A DNA stretch of 17,596 bases. Origin: JAHQVI01 sp964407075. Its GTDB lineage: Bacteria > Pseudomonadota > Alphaproteobacteria > Rhizobiales > Rhodomicrobiaceae. Shown piece after piece: positions 7,128 through 14,880 of this stretch. The position numbers and the translations under genes were made by a program. The notes beneath the pieces are model-generated. The model saw only the letters and a list, made by a program, of their open reading frames with translations. It was not told the DNA's origin and made no database searches. Every line of letters begins with the position of its first letter. Positions within the stretch are counted from its first letter, which is position 1. The stretch lies in contig CAYOUE010000055.1 in assembly GCA_964407075.1 (NCBI GenBank), positions 1-17,596 of the forward strand, read 5' to 3'.

Positions 7128-7694
7128 TCAGTCGATCTTGCTGACCCTGGCGGCGAAGCGGGGCCGGAAATAGGCGGCCTGGCTCATTTCGAAGGAACCG
7201 AGAAAACTTCCGACTGCGGGCGTGAAATCGTAGGTCGTCTCCACGGCGATCAGGCTGGAATTCTCGTTGATCAGATCTTCGTCGGGGAGAGTGTAGGGAG
7301 CGCCCTGCGCATAGGCGCTTGAGGGAAAGCTCCAATCGACCGTGACGTTTCCATCTGCGTCGGAAACGACGCTGACGATGACGACCTGCAACGGCCCGGT
7401 GGCGTGCGGCTTCATAAGTTCCTCCGCAAGCGAGCCGATATCCATCAGAAAAGCATTGTTCACCGACGCCTGCTGCGAAACCAGATCCGACACCGCCCCC
7501 GCCGTCGTCGCCAGCTTGCGGTTGACCGAGAAAGCCTCGGTGAACTCGGCAAGGCCAAGAAAGAGCACGAGCAGGATCGGGAGCACAAATGCGAATTCGA
7601 TGAGGACCGCGCCCCGGTCCTCGCGTCCCACCCGCACGAGCAGCAGCTTCAGACCCTTGCGTTTCAGCCGGAGTTTCGGAAATGCCGGGCGCAT
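7128..7694 (-). CDS. TadE/TadF-like minor pilin, second gene of the leftward pair
   Basis: The protein has 188 residues with a basic N-terminus, then GAVLIEFAFVLP (28-39) starting a single transmembrane helix to about residue 51. This Gly/Glu-Phe pattern marks TadE-like pseudopilins, which are processed by the TadV prepilin peptidase and assist Flp pilus assembly. The rest is an extracytoplasmic domain without recognisable motifs. The start at 7694 is chosen because an AGGAG ribosome binding site (7699-7703) precedes it at good spacing; it abuts the stop codon of the upstream gene, whose TAG (7705-7707) runs into it. An in-frame ATG at 7739 would overlap that gene and has no such signal. No Cys is present, unlike its upstream partner. 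The gene converges on the tartrate-dehydratase-type gene with a 30-base gap. Confidence 0.8.
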   Translation of the reverse strand: MRPAFPKLRLKRKGLKLLLVRVGREDRGAVLIEFAFVLPILLVLFLGLAEFTEAFSVNRKLATTAGAVSDLVSQQASVNNAFLMDIGSLAEELMKPHATGPLQVVIVSVVSDADGNVTVDWSFPSSAYAQGAPYTLPDEDLINENSSLIAVETTYDFTPAVGSFLGSFEMSQAAYFRPRFAARVSKID

Positions 7695-7704
7695 CGGAAA
7701 TCTC

Positions 7705-8244
7705 CTAATTCTGGCTCCACGGCTCGTTCCGGAACGCAACCGTCGAACGGAGCAGCCGGTCGCCGTCAGCCATGTTCGACATGGCCAGACTGGTGGAGAG
7801 ATTGAGCAGCGGCCATTGATAGAACGTGCTCACCAGGACGATCGACTGCGGCCCGCCAGTATCCCATGTGAACGTGCCGTTGAGATGGCCGTCGCCGTCG
7901 AGCGGTTCGGGCGGATTGCCCAGCATGTCGGCCATCGTCGGATAGCTGCGCACATCGACTTGCAGCCGGCTGTTGCAATCCGGCAACAGGCTCACACGCG
8001 AGCAGATGTCCGTTCGGAAGTCCTCTGCGGACATTGCGCCGGACTGCATCTGTCCCGTTCTGATGCCGCGCGCGGAATCGTACGTGGCGTTTTCGAGGTC
8101 ATAAGTGCCCCAGAGCACGAAGCCGAGTTCGAGCGTTCCGAAAAGAATGAGAAAAAACGGCACGATAACGATTGCGAACTCGACCATCGTCGCCCCGCGC
8201 TCGCCACGGAGCTTCCGTCTGCGTCTGAAGCGGAACCAACTCAT
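7705..8244 (-). CDS. TadE-like minor pilin, first gene of the leftward pair
   Basis: The protein has 179 residues: a strongly basic start (MSWFRFRRRRKLRGERG), then GATMVEFAIVIVP (17-29) leading a membrane helix to about residue 46. YDSARGIRTGQ (55-65) follows, a stretch very typical of TadE-family pseudopilins. C81 and C90 could form a disulfide in the exported domain. The start at 8244 is preferred to the longer frame beginning at 8313, whose extra residues look unlike a pilin leader; a GGCGGAA sequence precedes the chosen ATG. It is followed after 10 bases by a second TadE-like gene. No flp, cpa or tad ATPase gene is in the window, so the main machinery must be elsewhere if it exists. Confidence 0.85.
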   Translation of the reverse strand: MSWFRFRRRRKLRGERGATMVEFAIVIVPFFLILFGTLELGFVLWGTYDLENATYDSARGIRTGQMQSGAMSAEDFRTDICSRVSLLPDCNSRLQVDVRSYPTMADMLGNPPEPLDGDGHLNGTFTWDTGGPQSIVLVSTFYQWPLLNLSTSLAMSNMADGDRLLRSTVAFRNEPWSQN

Positions 8245-8324
8245 TTCCGCCGATCCCCCAAAACTGCCGCAGGCGAATGCTTCGAAGACAACACAGCCGC
8301 CGCGGATATACAAAAATATCCTTT

Positions 8325-8353
8325 CTCATAGCAGCATGACACATTCAAGCCAA
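8325..8353 (-). promoter_or_regulatory. Candidate promoter for the TadE-like pair
   Basis: On the minus strand TTGGCT is followed after 17 bases by TATGAG, within the AT-rich 212-base region between the divergent pilin-type genes. The predicted start would be about 75 bases before the ATG at 8244. On the plus strand a TATAAT at 8379-8384 could be a -10 for the TadG-like gene, but no good -35 is spaced correctly. Confidence 0.3.
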
Positions 8354-8456
8354 TGCACAGCTTGTCCGCCGTAAAGCGTATAATGTAAATGAAATGCGCT
8401 ACGGTTTCGGCTATGTAACCTGAGTAGATATTCGCGGCCTTCTGCAAGGCTGCCGA

Positions 8457-9920
8457 ATGGGGGACGGCATGTCGAGTACGGTCTGGCAAACAATCCGGCG
8501 TTTGCGCGAAGAAGAAAAAGGCGTCGTCCTCATCATCTTCATACTTGTCGTCGTGCCGTTATTGCTCGTTATCGCGGTCGGCATAGACTTCAGCCAGACT
8601 CTGGTTGTCAAACGGCAATTGACCAACGCTGTCGATGCGGCCGCCCTTGCCATCGGCACGCAGCGCGACCTGACCGACGAGGCGGCGCTCGAAGCGGAAG
8701 CCGAACGTTATATCCGCGTTCACTATCCTGAAAGCGGGCTCGGGACTCTGACGAATTTCAGCGCTCAACGTATCGGCGACGACCCCAGGCTATTCGAAGT
8801 GCAGGTGACTGCGACCGCGGAAATCCAGACGCTGTTCATGAATATCGGCGGCATCGACACGTTGACCGTCACGGCCGAAGCGATGGTTCTGCGGCAGGAG
8901 AAGGAACTGGAAGTCGTTCTTGTGCTGGACAACAGCGGCTCGATGGGGTCCGGCGGCAAGCTGCAGGCCATGAAGGACGCCTCCAACAAGCTGGTCGACA
9001 TCCTGTTCGGTGAAGAAACGGAGCCGGAGAGCATACGCATCGGCCTTGTGCCCTTCACGGCTGCGGTCAATGTCGGTGTCCCGCACACGGCGTCATGGCT
9101 GGACTATGGCGTGGAAACGCCCGCATCCATCAACAGGCAGTATCTCACGCTTGCCCCGGAACAGAGCGCATTCGACGTTCTGGCGACAATGGACGGCGGC
9201 ATTTCCTCCAGATGGCGCGGCTGCGTCCGCTCGCGTTACCGCTATGACGAAGGCGTGGACGATCTCGATCTGACGGACGAGCCTCCTACTTCGACCGATC
9301 CGGACACGCTGTTCTCGGCCTATTTCAGGCCGTTCGCCGGCGCCGATCCCGCCAGCTATGAAGGCTCCACCAGCAACGCCCAGAACGACAATTGTCCGGC
9401 CACTCCCATCCAGCCGCTGACAAACGTCAAAAGCACCATAACAACTGCCATCAACAATCAGATAGCGGACGGAAACACGAATATCACCGAGGCGCTCGCA
9501 TGGGGCTGGCGCGTGGTTTCCCCGGGCGAGCCTTTCACGGAAGGCAAGTCCTACAACGAAACCGGCATCATCAAGGCTGTGATCCTGCTGTCGGATGGGC
9601 AGAACGCACTAAGCCCGTTCAGCTCCTACGGCCAGTCGAGCGGCAACCCGCAACTCGGCTCGAACGTGAACCTGGGGCTGGATAACAAGCTCATCCAGCT
9701 CTGCCAGAACATCAAGGCGGACCAGAACGGGGACGGCTCCCCGAATGACATCCTGCTCTACACGATCATGTTCAACCTGACTTCGGGCACGATCATCGAC
9801 ATCATGCGCAACTGCGCGACCGACCCCAACAAATATTTCAACTCGCCCAGCGCCGCCGATCTGGAAGCGGCATTCCAGACCATCGCAGCAAGTCTCAACC
9901 AGCTCAGGCTCAAGGAATAG
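8457..9920 (+). CDS. TadG-like pilus-associated protein with von Willebrand factor A domain
   Basis: The 487-residue protein has an N-terminal region (KGVVLIIFILVVVP, 21-34) forming a membrane helix to about 43, then IDFSQTLVVKRQLTNAVDAA (43-62), typical of TadG/TadE proteins. A VWA domain begins near 150: LVLDNSGSMG (155-164) is the DxSxS metal site, T341 in NTNITEAL is a likely third MIDAS residue, and ILLSDGQN (376-383) gives the fourth-region Asp. The insert between about 210 and 330 is Asp/Ser/Thr-rich with C256 and C313; C416 and C453 follow, so disulfides are possible. It probably sits in the inner membrane with a large periplasmic domain, binding metal and another pilus or surface component. 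AAGG precedes the ATG by 7 bases; an ATG at 8469 is an alternative start. Confidence 0.87.
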   Translation: MGDGMSSTVWQTIRRLREEEKGVVLIIFILVVVPLLLVIAVGIDFSQTLVVKRQLTNAVDAAALAIGTQRDLTDEAALEAEAERYIRVHYPESGLGTLTNFSAQRIGDDPRLFEVQVTATAEIQTLFMNIGGIDTLTVTAEAMVLRQEKELEVVLVLDNSGSMGSGGKLQAMKDASNKLVDILFGEETEPESIRIGLVPFTAAVNVGVPHTASWLDYGVETPASINRQYLTLAPEQSAFDVLATMDGGISSRWRGCVRSRYRYDEGVDDLDLTDEPPTSTDPDTLFSAYFRPFAGADPASYEGSTSNAQNDNCPATPIQPLTNVKSTITTAINNQIADGNTNITEALAWGWRVVSPGEPFTEGKSYNETGIIKAVILLSDGQNALSPFSSYGQSSGNPQLGSNVNLGLDNKLIQLCQNIKADQNGDGSPNDILLYTIMFNLTSGTIIDIMRNCATDPNKYFNSPSAADLEAAFQTIAASLNQLRLKE

Positions 9921-9942
9921 CGGCAGGCCGGGGGGCTGGCCG
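9921..9942 (+). terminator. GC-rich imperfect hairpin after the TadG-like gene
   Basis: The outer arms CGGC/GCCG and inner arms GCC/GGC pair with one mismatch and one wobble around a G-rich loop, immediately after the stop codon. CTTTAT follows, a poor T-tract. It could be a weak terminator or a stabilising hairpin between this gene and the next. Confidence 0.3.
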
Positions 9943-9975
9943 CTTTATCCTTGGCGAAAACGAGGGTGTTCCGGC

Positions 9976-11343
9976 ATGGACTTCAACACGTTTTTGGATT
10001 TCCTCGATGAAATCAGGGGCTTCTTCATCTTTCTCTACACCCAGTTCGTCGGATCGGAGACGCAGGACCCTTATTCCGAGAGCTATATCTGGATGGCCAA
10101 CCAGTTCGGCCATTTCTTCATAGGTTTCGGCGGGCTGTTCATCCTGACCTGGCTGGTTTCCTTCATCCGGCGCAAGCCCGCGCCAAGCTACGGTTTCGGC
10201 GCGACGCTCGCCGATCCGACCGGGCGGCGGCCGACGCTGTCGCGGAAGATGATCTGGACGCTGGCGCTTTTGTGGCTGACGGTCTGGATGACGAAGGAAT
10301 GGCTTTTCGACTTCTACCTGATGAGCCAGGAGACGTCCCGGCTGGTCTCGCCCTACAAGGCAGACCTGCTCTACGACACCGCCACGGACAGCTTTTTCTA
10401 TCTGGCGGGGATTGCGGTCGCGCTGGCGCATTTCGGGATGCTCAGAATTTCGCCGCTGCCTGTTCTCATCTATGTGACGCTTGCGGCTTTCGGCCTCGCG
10501 ATCTACTGGCTGCCGATCCGCGAGAAGATCGAGACAACCGGAACGCCGTATTTCATCAGGCTGAACGGCCCCGATCTCGGCATAGACATCAATTTCGACG
10601 CTCCAGGCGCGGATGATTTCCTGTCCAAGCTTACGCGGCAGGATGCGGCGAGGAGCGGCGTGCGCCCCGTCATGGGAGACGAACCCTACCCGTTGGAATA
10701 CATGATGGAGACGCCGCTCGGCGCGAAACAGCAGATCATCGCTGTCGCCAGCAGCAAAGTCGTCAACCGGCTTGGAATGGCCCTGACGAATGAGCGCGTG
10801 GTCCGCCAGAAGCCCGCCATGCCCTGCAATTCGCGCTACATCACGTTCCGCGACCTGATGGAGTCCCGGATCAGCAACGAGGGAACGGCCGCAGAGCCGA
10901 AATGGACCATAGCGTCGCTCGAACCCCAGCCGCCCGCCAGCGGCGAGGGCGGTGCGATCCTGAACGGCTTTCCCGATCCGCGCTGCCCGCTGGAGCAGAC
11001 CGAGTTTCTCGTCGTCGATCAGGTGCCCTCGGTCGAGATCGCCGCGACTCTCGTTACCGGTCTCGTCGCTTTTCCCGATACGGGATGGAAGCAGATGCAG
11101 GAACGCCGGGAGCCCTTCGTCCCCGAAGGCTTCCCGCCGACCGCGCGCCAGCTCATGAACTCCCTCGCGCAGATCGTGGAAGCTCAGGGGGAGCGGAACA
11201 TGGAGATCTTTCTGCGCGCGCTCGACGGCAGGATCGTGATCTGGCTTCTCGACAATGAGCGTATCGCCGGCGACTGGCAAAGGCTGCTGTTGCGCTATTA
11301 CCGCCCTGACGACATCCGCATCATGGACCCTTCTGCGCCGTGA
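9976..11343 (+). CDS. Unrecognised four-helix membrane protein with large C-terminal domain
   Basis: I do not recognise this 455-residue protein. Four hydrophobic helices are visible at about 44-64, 92-112, 140-157 and 160-180, with a short hydrophobic stretch at 15-21. Residues 185-455 look soluble. There the strand QQIIAVASS (252-260) is followed by a helix, then SRYITFRDLMESR (286-298), the strand TEFLVVDQVP (342-351) and the strand RIVIWLLDN (419-427). This order resembles a degenerate P-loop NTPase core, but no GxxxxGK[ST] motif exists, so that idea is only a guess. The gene begins 55 bases after the TadG-like gene on the same strand, so it may act with the pilus-type proteins. There is no good ribosome binding site at the usual distance; GAGGG lies about 11 bases before the ATG. 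Confidence 0.75.
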   Translation: MDFNTFLDFLDEIRGFFIFLYTQFVGSETQDPYSESYIWMANQFGHFFIGFGGLFILTWLVSFIRRKPAPSYGFGATLADPTGRRPTLSRKMIWTLALLWLTVWMTKEWLFDFYLMSQETSRLVSPYKADLLYDTATDSFFYLAGIAVALAHFGMLRISPLPVLIYVTLAAFGLAIYWLPIREKIETTGTPYFIRLNGPDLGIDINFDAPGADDFLSKLTRQDAARSGVRPVMGDEPYPLEYMMETPLGAKQQIIAVASSKVVNRLGMALTNERVVRQKPAMPCNSRYITFRDLMESRISNEGTAAEPKWTIASLEPQPPASGEGGAILNGFPDPRCPLEQTEFLVVDQVPSVEIAATLVTGLVAFPDTGWKQMQERREPFVPEGFPPTARQLMNSLAQIVEAQGERNMEIFLRALDGRIVIWLLDNERIAGDWQRLLLRYYRPDDIRIMDPSAP

Positions 11344-11565
11344 GCGCATCGGACCGGCCTTGAAGCGGGCCTTGGGGGCGAGCGGGGCGAGGCGTCCAGC
11401 AATCCTCGGGCCAGGCATACGCTCCACCGGTTTGCGGACTCTGACAGCAAAATTGCGAGGAGAACCTGAAGCCTCTCTGCCTTCCACGGGCAGGACTCCT
11501 TGCACTCGGGTCAAAAAACAGCTACTTAAAGGGCGAGGAACCTCCATTCATCGTCAGGATATTCT
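11344..11565. other. 222-base gap upstream of rpoZ
   Basis: No gene is seen. The gap holds a small hairpin (CTGCC at 11477-11481 and GGCAG at 11489-11493, 7-base loop) with no T-run after it, and the candidate rpoZ promoter listed separately. Confidence 0.5.
11500..11528 (+). promoter_or_regulatory. Candidate promoter of rpoZ-rel
   Basis: TTGCAC and TACTTA are separated by 17 bases, and the -10 lies 37 bases before the rpoZ ATG. This is the best-spaced pair in the gap and could serve rpoZ and rel together. Confidence 0.35.
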
Positions 11566-11973
11566 ATGGCTCGCGTCACAGTCGAAGATTGCGTCGACAA
11601 AGTCCCAAACCGGTTTGAGCTTGTTCTGCTCGCCGCACACCGCGCGCGGTCCATCTCCGCGGGCGCCCCGATTGCGGTCGAACGCGAAAACGACAAGAAT
11701 CCGGTGGTCGCGCTGCGCGAAATTGCGGAAAAGATCATCGACCCCGAGGACATCAAGGAAGACCTGATCCATTCGATGCAGCGTTACGTCGAAGTGGACG
11801 AGCCGGAACCCGATGCCGTTCCGATGCTGTCCGGATCGTCCGACCGTCCCTATTTCGGCAGGGACGATCAATCCTCCGATCGGGTCATTGACCGGATGAC
11901 CGAAGAGGAGCTTCTGCGCGGTATGGAGCGCAGCATTCCCACGGATCAGCACCAGAACAGCCGGATGCGGTAA
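11566..11973 (+). CDS. rpoZ: RNA polymerase omega subunit
   Basis: Omega is the smallest core RNA polymerase subunit; it assists assembly of beta-prime and, in proteobacteria, forms part of a ppGpp binding site. The 135-residue product begins MARVTVEDCVDKVPNRFELV and continues with LLAAHRARSI (21-30) and NPVVALREIAE (45-55), the conserved omega helices. The C-terminal half (about 70-135) is an acidic, probably disordered extension of the kind found in alphaproteobacteria. AGGA lies 7 bases before the ATG. It is followed after 47 bases by rel, so the ppGpp enzyme and a ppGpp-sensing polymerase subunit are made together. Confidence 0.96.
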   Translation: MARVTVEDCVDKVPNRFELVLLAAHRARSISAGAPIAVERENDKNPVVALREIAEKIIDPEDIKEDLIHSMQRYVEVDEPEPDAVPMLSGSSDRPYFGRDDQSSDRVIDRMTEEELLRGMERSIPTDQHQNSRMR

Positions 11974-12000
11974 GGGCCGCAACGTCGTTCCATCACCAAC

Positions 12001-12020
12001 AGGAGGCGGGTGGCGCCCGC
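12001..12020 (+). promoter_or_regulatory. rel ribosome binding site with hairpin between it and the start codon
   Basis: A perfect AGGAGG (12001-12006) is 14 bases from the ATG at 12021, much longer than the usual 5-9. The intervening bases form a perfect 5-bp stem: GCGGG (12006-12010) and CCCGC (12016-12020) with loop TGGCG. Folding would shorten the effective distance, or hide the start region. Confidence 0.5.
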
Positions 12021-14246
12021 ATGGTTCGGCAATTCGAGCTCGTCGAAAAAGTCCAGAGTTATAACCCGCGGTCTGACGAAGGTTTGCTGAACCGCGCATA
12101 TGTCTATGCCATGAAGGCGCACGGGAACCAGACCCGCGCCTCGGGCGATCCCTATATTTCCCATCCGCTTGAAGTCGCCTCGATCCTATCCGATTACGAA
12201 CTTGACGACGCGACCATCGCCACCGCTCTGCTCCATGACGTCATCGAGGACACGGAGGCGACGAAAGCCGAGATCGTCAACACATTCGGCGAGGAAATCG
12301 GCAAGCTCGTCGACGGCCTGACCAAGCTCGACAAGCTCAATCTCGTCAGCAAGCGCGCCGAGCAGGCGGAGAATTTCCGCAAGCTGCTGGTCGCGATATC
12401 CTCCGACATCCGCGTCCTACTCGTGAAGCTCGCAGACCGTCTGCACAACATGCGGACGCTGGAGCACATGCGTCCCGACAAGCGCCAGCGCATCGCCCAG
12501 GAAACGCTCGACATCTATGCGCCGCTGGCCGGACGCATGGGCATTCAGGACATGAAGGACGAGCTGGAGGAACTCGCGTTCCGGTGGCTCTATCCCGAAG
12601 CCTACGAAGCGCTGATGAAGCAGCTCGCAACGCTGCGCGCACGCAACAGGAATCTGATCGGCGTCATCGAAAGCGAGATCAAGGCGAAACTGGCCGAATA
12701 CGGCATCGAGGGCACGGTCACGAGCCGCGAGAAGAAGCCCTATTCGATCTGGCGGAAAATGGACAACAAGCAGATTTCGCTGGAGCAGCTTTCGGACATT
12801 TACGGGTTCCGGATCATCGTGGACAAGGTCGAGGACTGCTACCTTGTCCTCGGCGCGATCCATACGACCTGGGCGACGGTGCCGGGGCGTTTCAAGGATT
12901 ATATCTCGACGCCGAAATTCAACAGTTACCAGTCCATCCACACGACCATCGCCGGTCCCAGGCATCAGCGCGTCGAGTTGCAGATCCGTACGGCGAAAAT
13001 GGACGAGATCGCCAATTTCGGCGTCGCCGCCCATGCCCTCTACAAGGACGGCATGATGAACGGCGCAAGCGCCGCGGAGGCGGAAAAGCTGGCGCCGTTC
13101 CAATGGCTCCGCAAGCTGGTGGCCAATCTTCTCGAAGGCGACAATCCGGAGGAATTCCTCGAACACACCAAGATGGAGCTGTTCCAGGACCAGGTCTTCT
13201 GCTTCACGCCGAAAGGCAGCCTGATCGCCCTGCCGCGCGGCTCCACGCCCATCGACTTCGCTTACGCCGTTCACACCAAGATCGGCCATAGCTGCGTCGG
13301 CGCCAAGGTCAACGGCCGTCACATGCCGCTGACGACGGAACTGAAGAACGGCGACGAGGTCTTCATCATCACCGCCGAAGCCCAGACCCCGCCACCGGCC
13401 TGGGAAAAGATCGCGGTGACAGGCAAGGCGCGCTCGGCCATCCGCCGCGCGACCCGCGAGGCGATCCGGAAGCAATATTGCAATCTCGGCCGCGACATTC
13501 TGACCTCCGTCTTCGCAAAACACGACAAGACCTATTCCGATGCCGCACTGACGCAGGTTCTTGGCCGGCTCTCCCAGCGCACGCTGGATGACGTCTTCGC
13601 CCAGGTCGGCCGCGGCGAACTTCCTGCCGCGGAAGTCTATGCTGCAGTATTTCCGGAAGAAGCCGCCACGCCGGAGCCGCACAGGCGCAAGGCGATCAAG
13701 CGCTCGGACGAAGGCTGGTTCAATCTCCGCCGCGTTACCAATCTGCGCTTCCGCTGGCCAGGCCAGACGCCGGACGACCACAGGCTCGAACAGATCAACG
13801 GTGTTCCGATCCGCGGCGCCAGGCATGACTTGCCGATCAAATTCGCTCCCGGCGGCGCCGTGCCGGGCGAAAGGATCGTCGGCATACTCGTTCCCGGCGA
13901 AGGCATTACAATCTACCCGATCCACTCTCCGCTCCTGAAGGACCATTTCGACCACAGCGACCGCTGGATCGACGTGACCTGGGACATAGACGAAAATTCG
14001 CACGAGCGGTTTCCCGCCCAGATCCGGGTCACGGCCGTCAACGAACCGGGCACGCTGGCGCGCATCGCCACCGTGATCGGCGACCATGACGGCAATATCG
14101 ACACGGTGAAAATGGTTGGCCGCAGGGCCGACTTCACGCGGATGCTCATCAGCCTGGAAGTCCTCGACCTTAAGCATCTCAAGGACATCCTGGCCGGCCT
14201 CAAGGCGCTTCCAGCCGTCAGCTCGGTGGAAAGGGTGGTCGCCTGA
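12021..14246 (+). CDS. relA/spoT (rsh): Bifunctional (p)ppGpp synthetase/hydrolase of the Rel/SpoT (RSH) family
   Basis: This 741-residue enzyme makes and degrades the alarmone (p)ppGpp, governing the stringent response. The hydrolase HD domain (about 20-200) is intact: H48 in SHPLE, HD at 72-73 in LLHDVIEDT, and D139 in KLADRLHN. The synthetase domain (about 235-345) has YSIWRKM (241-247), LSDIYGFRIIV (257-267), GRFKDYISTPKFNSYQSIH (289-307) and VELQIRT (318-324). A TGS domain begins near FCFTPKGSLIALPRG and includes DFAYAVHTKIGH; an ACT domain occupies the last 75 or so residues (RVTAVNEPGTLARIATVIG). Because both active sites look complete, this is the single bifunctional Rel typical of alphaproteobacteria. 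Family members begin (M)xRQxELVE, supporting this ATG despite the long spacing to the ribosome binding site. Confidence 0.96.
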   Translation: MVRQFELVEKVQSYNPRSDEGLLNRAYVYAMKAHGNQTRASGDPYISHPLEVASILSDYELDDATIATALLHDVIEDTEATKAEIVNTFGEEIGKLVDGLTKLDKLNLVSKRAEQAENFRKLLVAISSDIRVLLVKLADRLHNMRTLEHMRPDKRQRIAQETLDIYAPLAGRMGIQDMKDELEELAFRWLYPEAYEALMKQLATLRARNRNLIGVIESEIKAKLAEYGIEGTVTSREKKPYSIWRKMDNKQISLEQLSDIYGFRIIVDKVEDCYLVLGAIHTTWATVPGRFKDYISTPKFNSYQSIHTTIAGPRHQRVELQIRTAKMDEIANFGVAAHALYKDGMMNGASAAEAEKLAPFQWLRKLVANLLEGDNPEEFLEHTKMELFQDQVFCFTPKGSLIALPRGSTPIDFAYAVHTKIGHSCVGAKVNGRHMPLTTELKNGDEVFIITAEAQTPPPAWEKIAVTGKARSAIRRATREAIRKQYCNLGRDILTSVFAKHDKTYSDAALTQVLGRLSQRTLDDVFAQVGRGELPAAEVYAAVFPEEAATPEPHRRKAIKRSDEGWFNLRRVTNLRFRWPGQTPDDHRLEQINGVPIRGARHDLPIKFAPGGAVPGERIVGILVPGEGITIYPIHSPLLKDHFDHSDRWIDVTWDIDENSHERFPAQIRVTAVNEPGTLARIATVIGDHDGNIDTVKMVGRRADFTRMLISLEVLDLKHLKDILAGLKALPAVSSVERVVA

Positions 14247-14295
14247 TGCCGCTCCGCTTCCTTCATCCGCATACATGCGCCGGCCGGACCGCCCC

Positions 14296-14880
14296 ATGAC
14301 CGAAGACGAAGTTCTGCAGGAGTTCCGTGACTCCGGTGCGCTGCTCACAGGACATTTCATCCTCACCTCAGGGCTGCGCAGCGGCGCTTATCTCCAATGC
14401 GCGCGGGTCATGATGGACCCGCGCCGCGGCGAAAGGCTTTGCGCAGCGCTCGCTGACAAGTTGCGCGCGACGGGCGCAGGGCCGTTCGATATCGTGGCTT
14501 CCCCGGCGATGGGCGGCGTCGTCGTAGGCTATGAGATGGGCAGGCAGATCGGCGCGTCCGCAATCTTTTTCGAGCGCGTCGAAGGAGAGTTCCAGCTCAG
14601 AAGAGGCTTCGACCTTGCTCCCGGCGCGCGTGTTCTGATGGTGGAGGATGTCGTGACGACCGGGCTATCCTCGCGCGAATGCATCGCCGCAATAGCCGCG
14701 CTAGGCGGGAAAACCGTCGCGGCCGCGTGCCTCGCCGACCGTTCGGGGGGAACCGCCGATGTCGGCGCGCCGCTGACGGCTCTGCTGAGCCTGAAAATCG
14801 AAAATTATCCGCCCGATGCGCTTCCGCCGGAGCTTGCCGCCATTCCTGCCGTCAAGCCGGGAAGCCGCAGCATGAAATAG
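14296..14880 (+). CDS. pyrE: Orotate phosphoribosyltransferase
   Basis: PyrE transfers ribose 5-phosphate from PRPP to orotate to make OMP, the fifth step of pyrimidine synthesis. The 194-residue product has SGLRSGAYLQC (25-35), a SPAMGGVVVG segment (69-78), FFERVEGEFQLRRG (91-104) and the PRPP-binding loop VLMVEDVVTTGLSS (113-126). The start at 14296 fits the family N-terminus; an in-frame ATG at 14275 would add seven residues, and neither has a good ribosome binding site. Coupling to rel, whose stop is 49 bases upstream, is likely. Confidence 0.94.
   Translation: MTEDEVLQEFRDSGALLTGHFILTSGLRSGAYLQCARVMMDPRRGERLCAALADKLRATGAGPFDIVASPAMGGVVVGYEMGRQIGASAIFFERVEGEFQLRRGFDLAPGARVLMVEDVVTTGLSSRECIAAIAALGGKTVAAACLADRSGGTADVGAPLTALLSLKIENYPPDALPPELAAIPAVKPGSRSMK

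Noticed and set aside
8379..8384. A TATAAT hexamer as a full promoter for the TadG-like gene
   Set aside because: No -35-like hexamer lies at 16-18 bases, and the match alone is not enough in an AT-rich gap.
9910..11547. A 545-codon minus-strand open frame opposite the unknown membrane protein gene
   Set aside because: Its translation is Arg/Gly/Pro-rich and shows no motif or membrane pattern, whereas the plus strand gives four clean membrane helices and proper strand-helix order. High GC content explains the long antisense frame.
12010..12012. A GTG start for rel closer to the AGGAGG
   Set aside because: It is 11 bases from the ATG at 12021 and therefore out of frame with the Rel protein.
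12417..14366. A 649-codon minus-strand open frame
   Set aside because: It lies antisense to rel, whose hydrolase, synthetase, TGS and ACT motifs are unmistakable on the plus strand.
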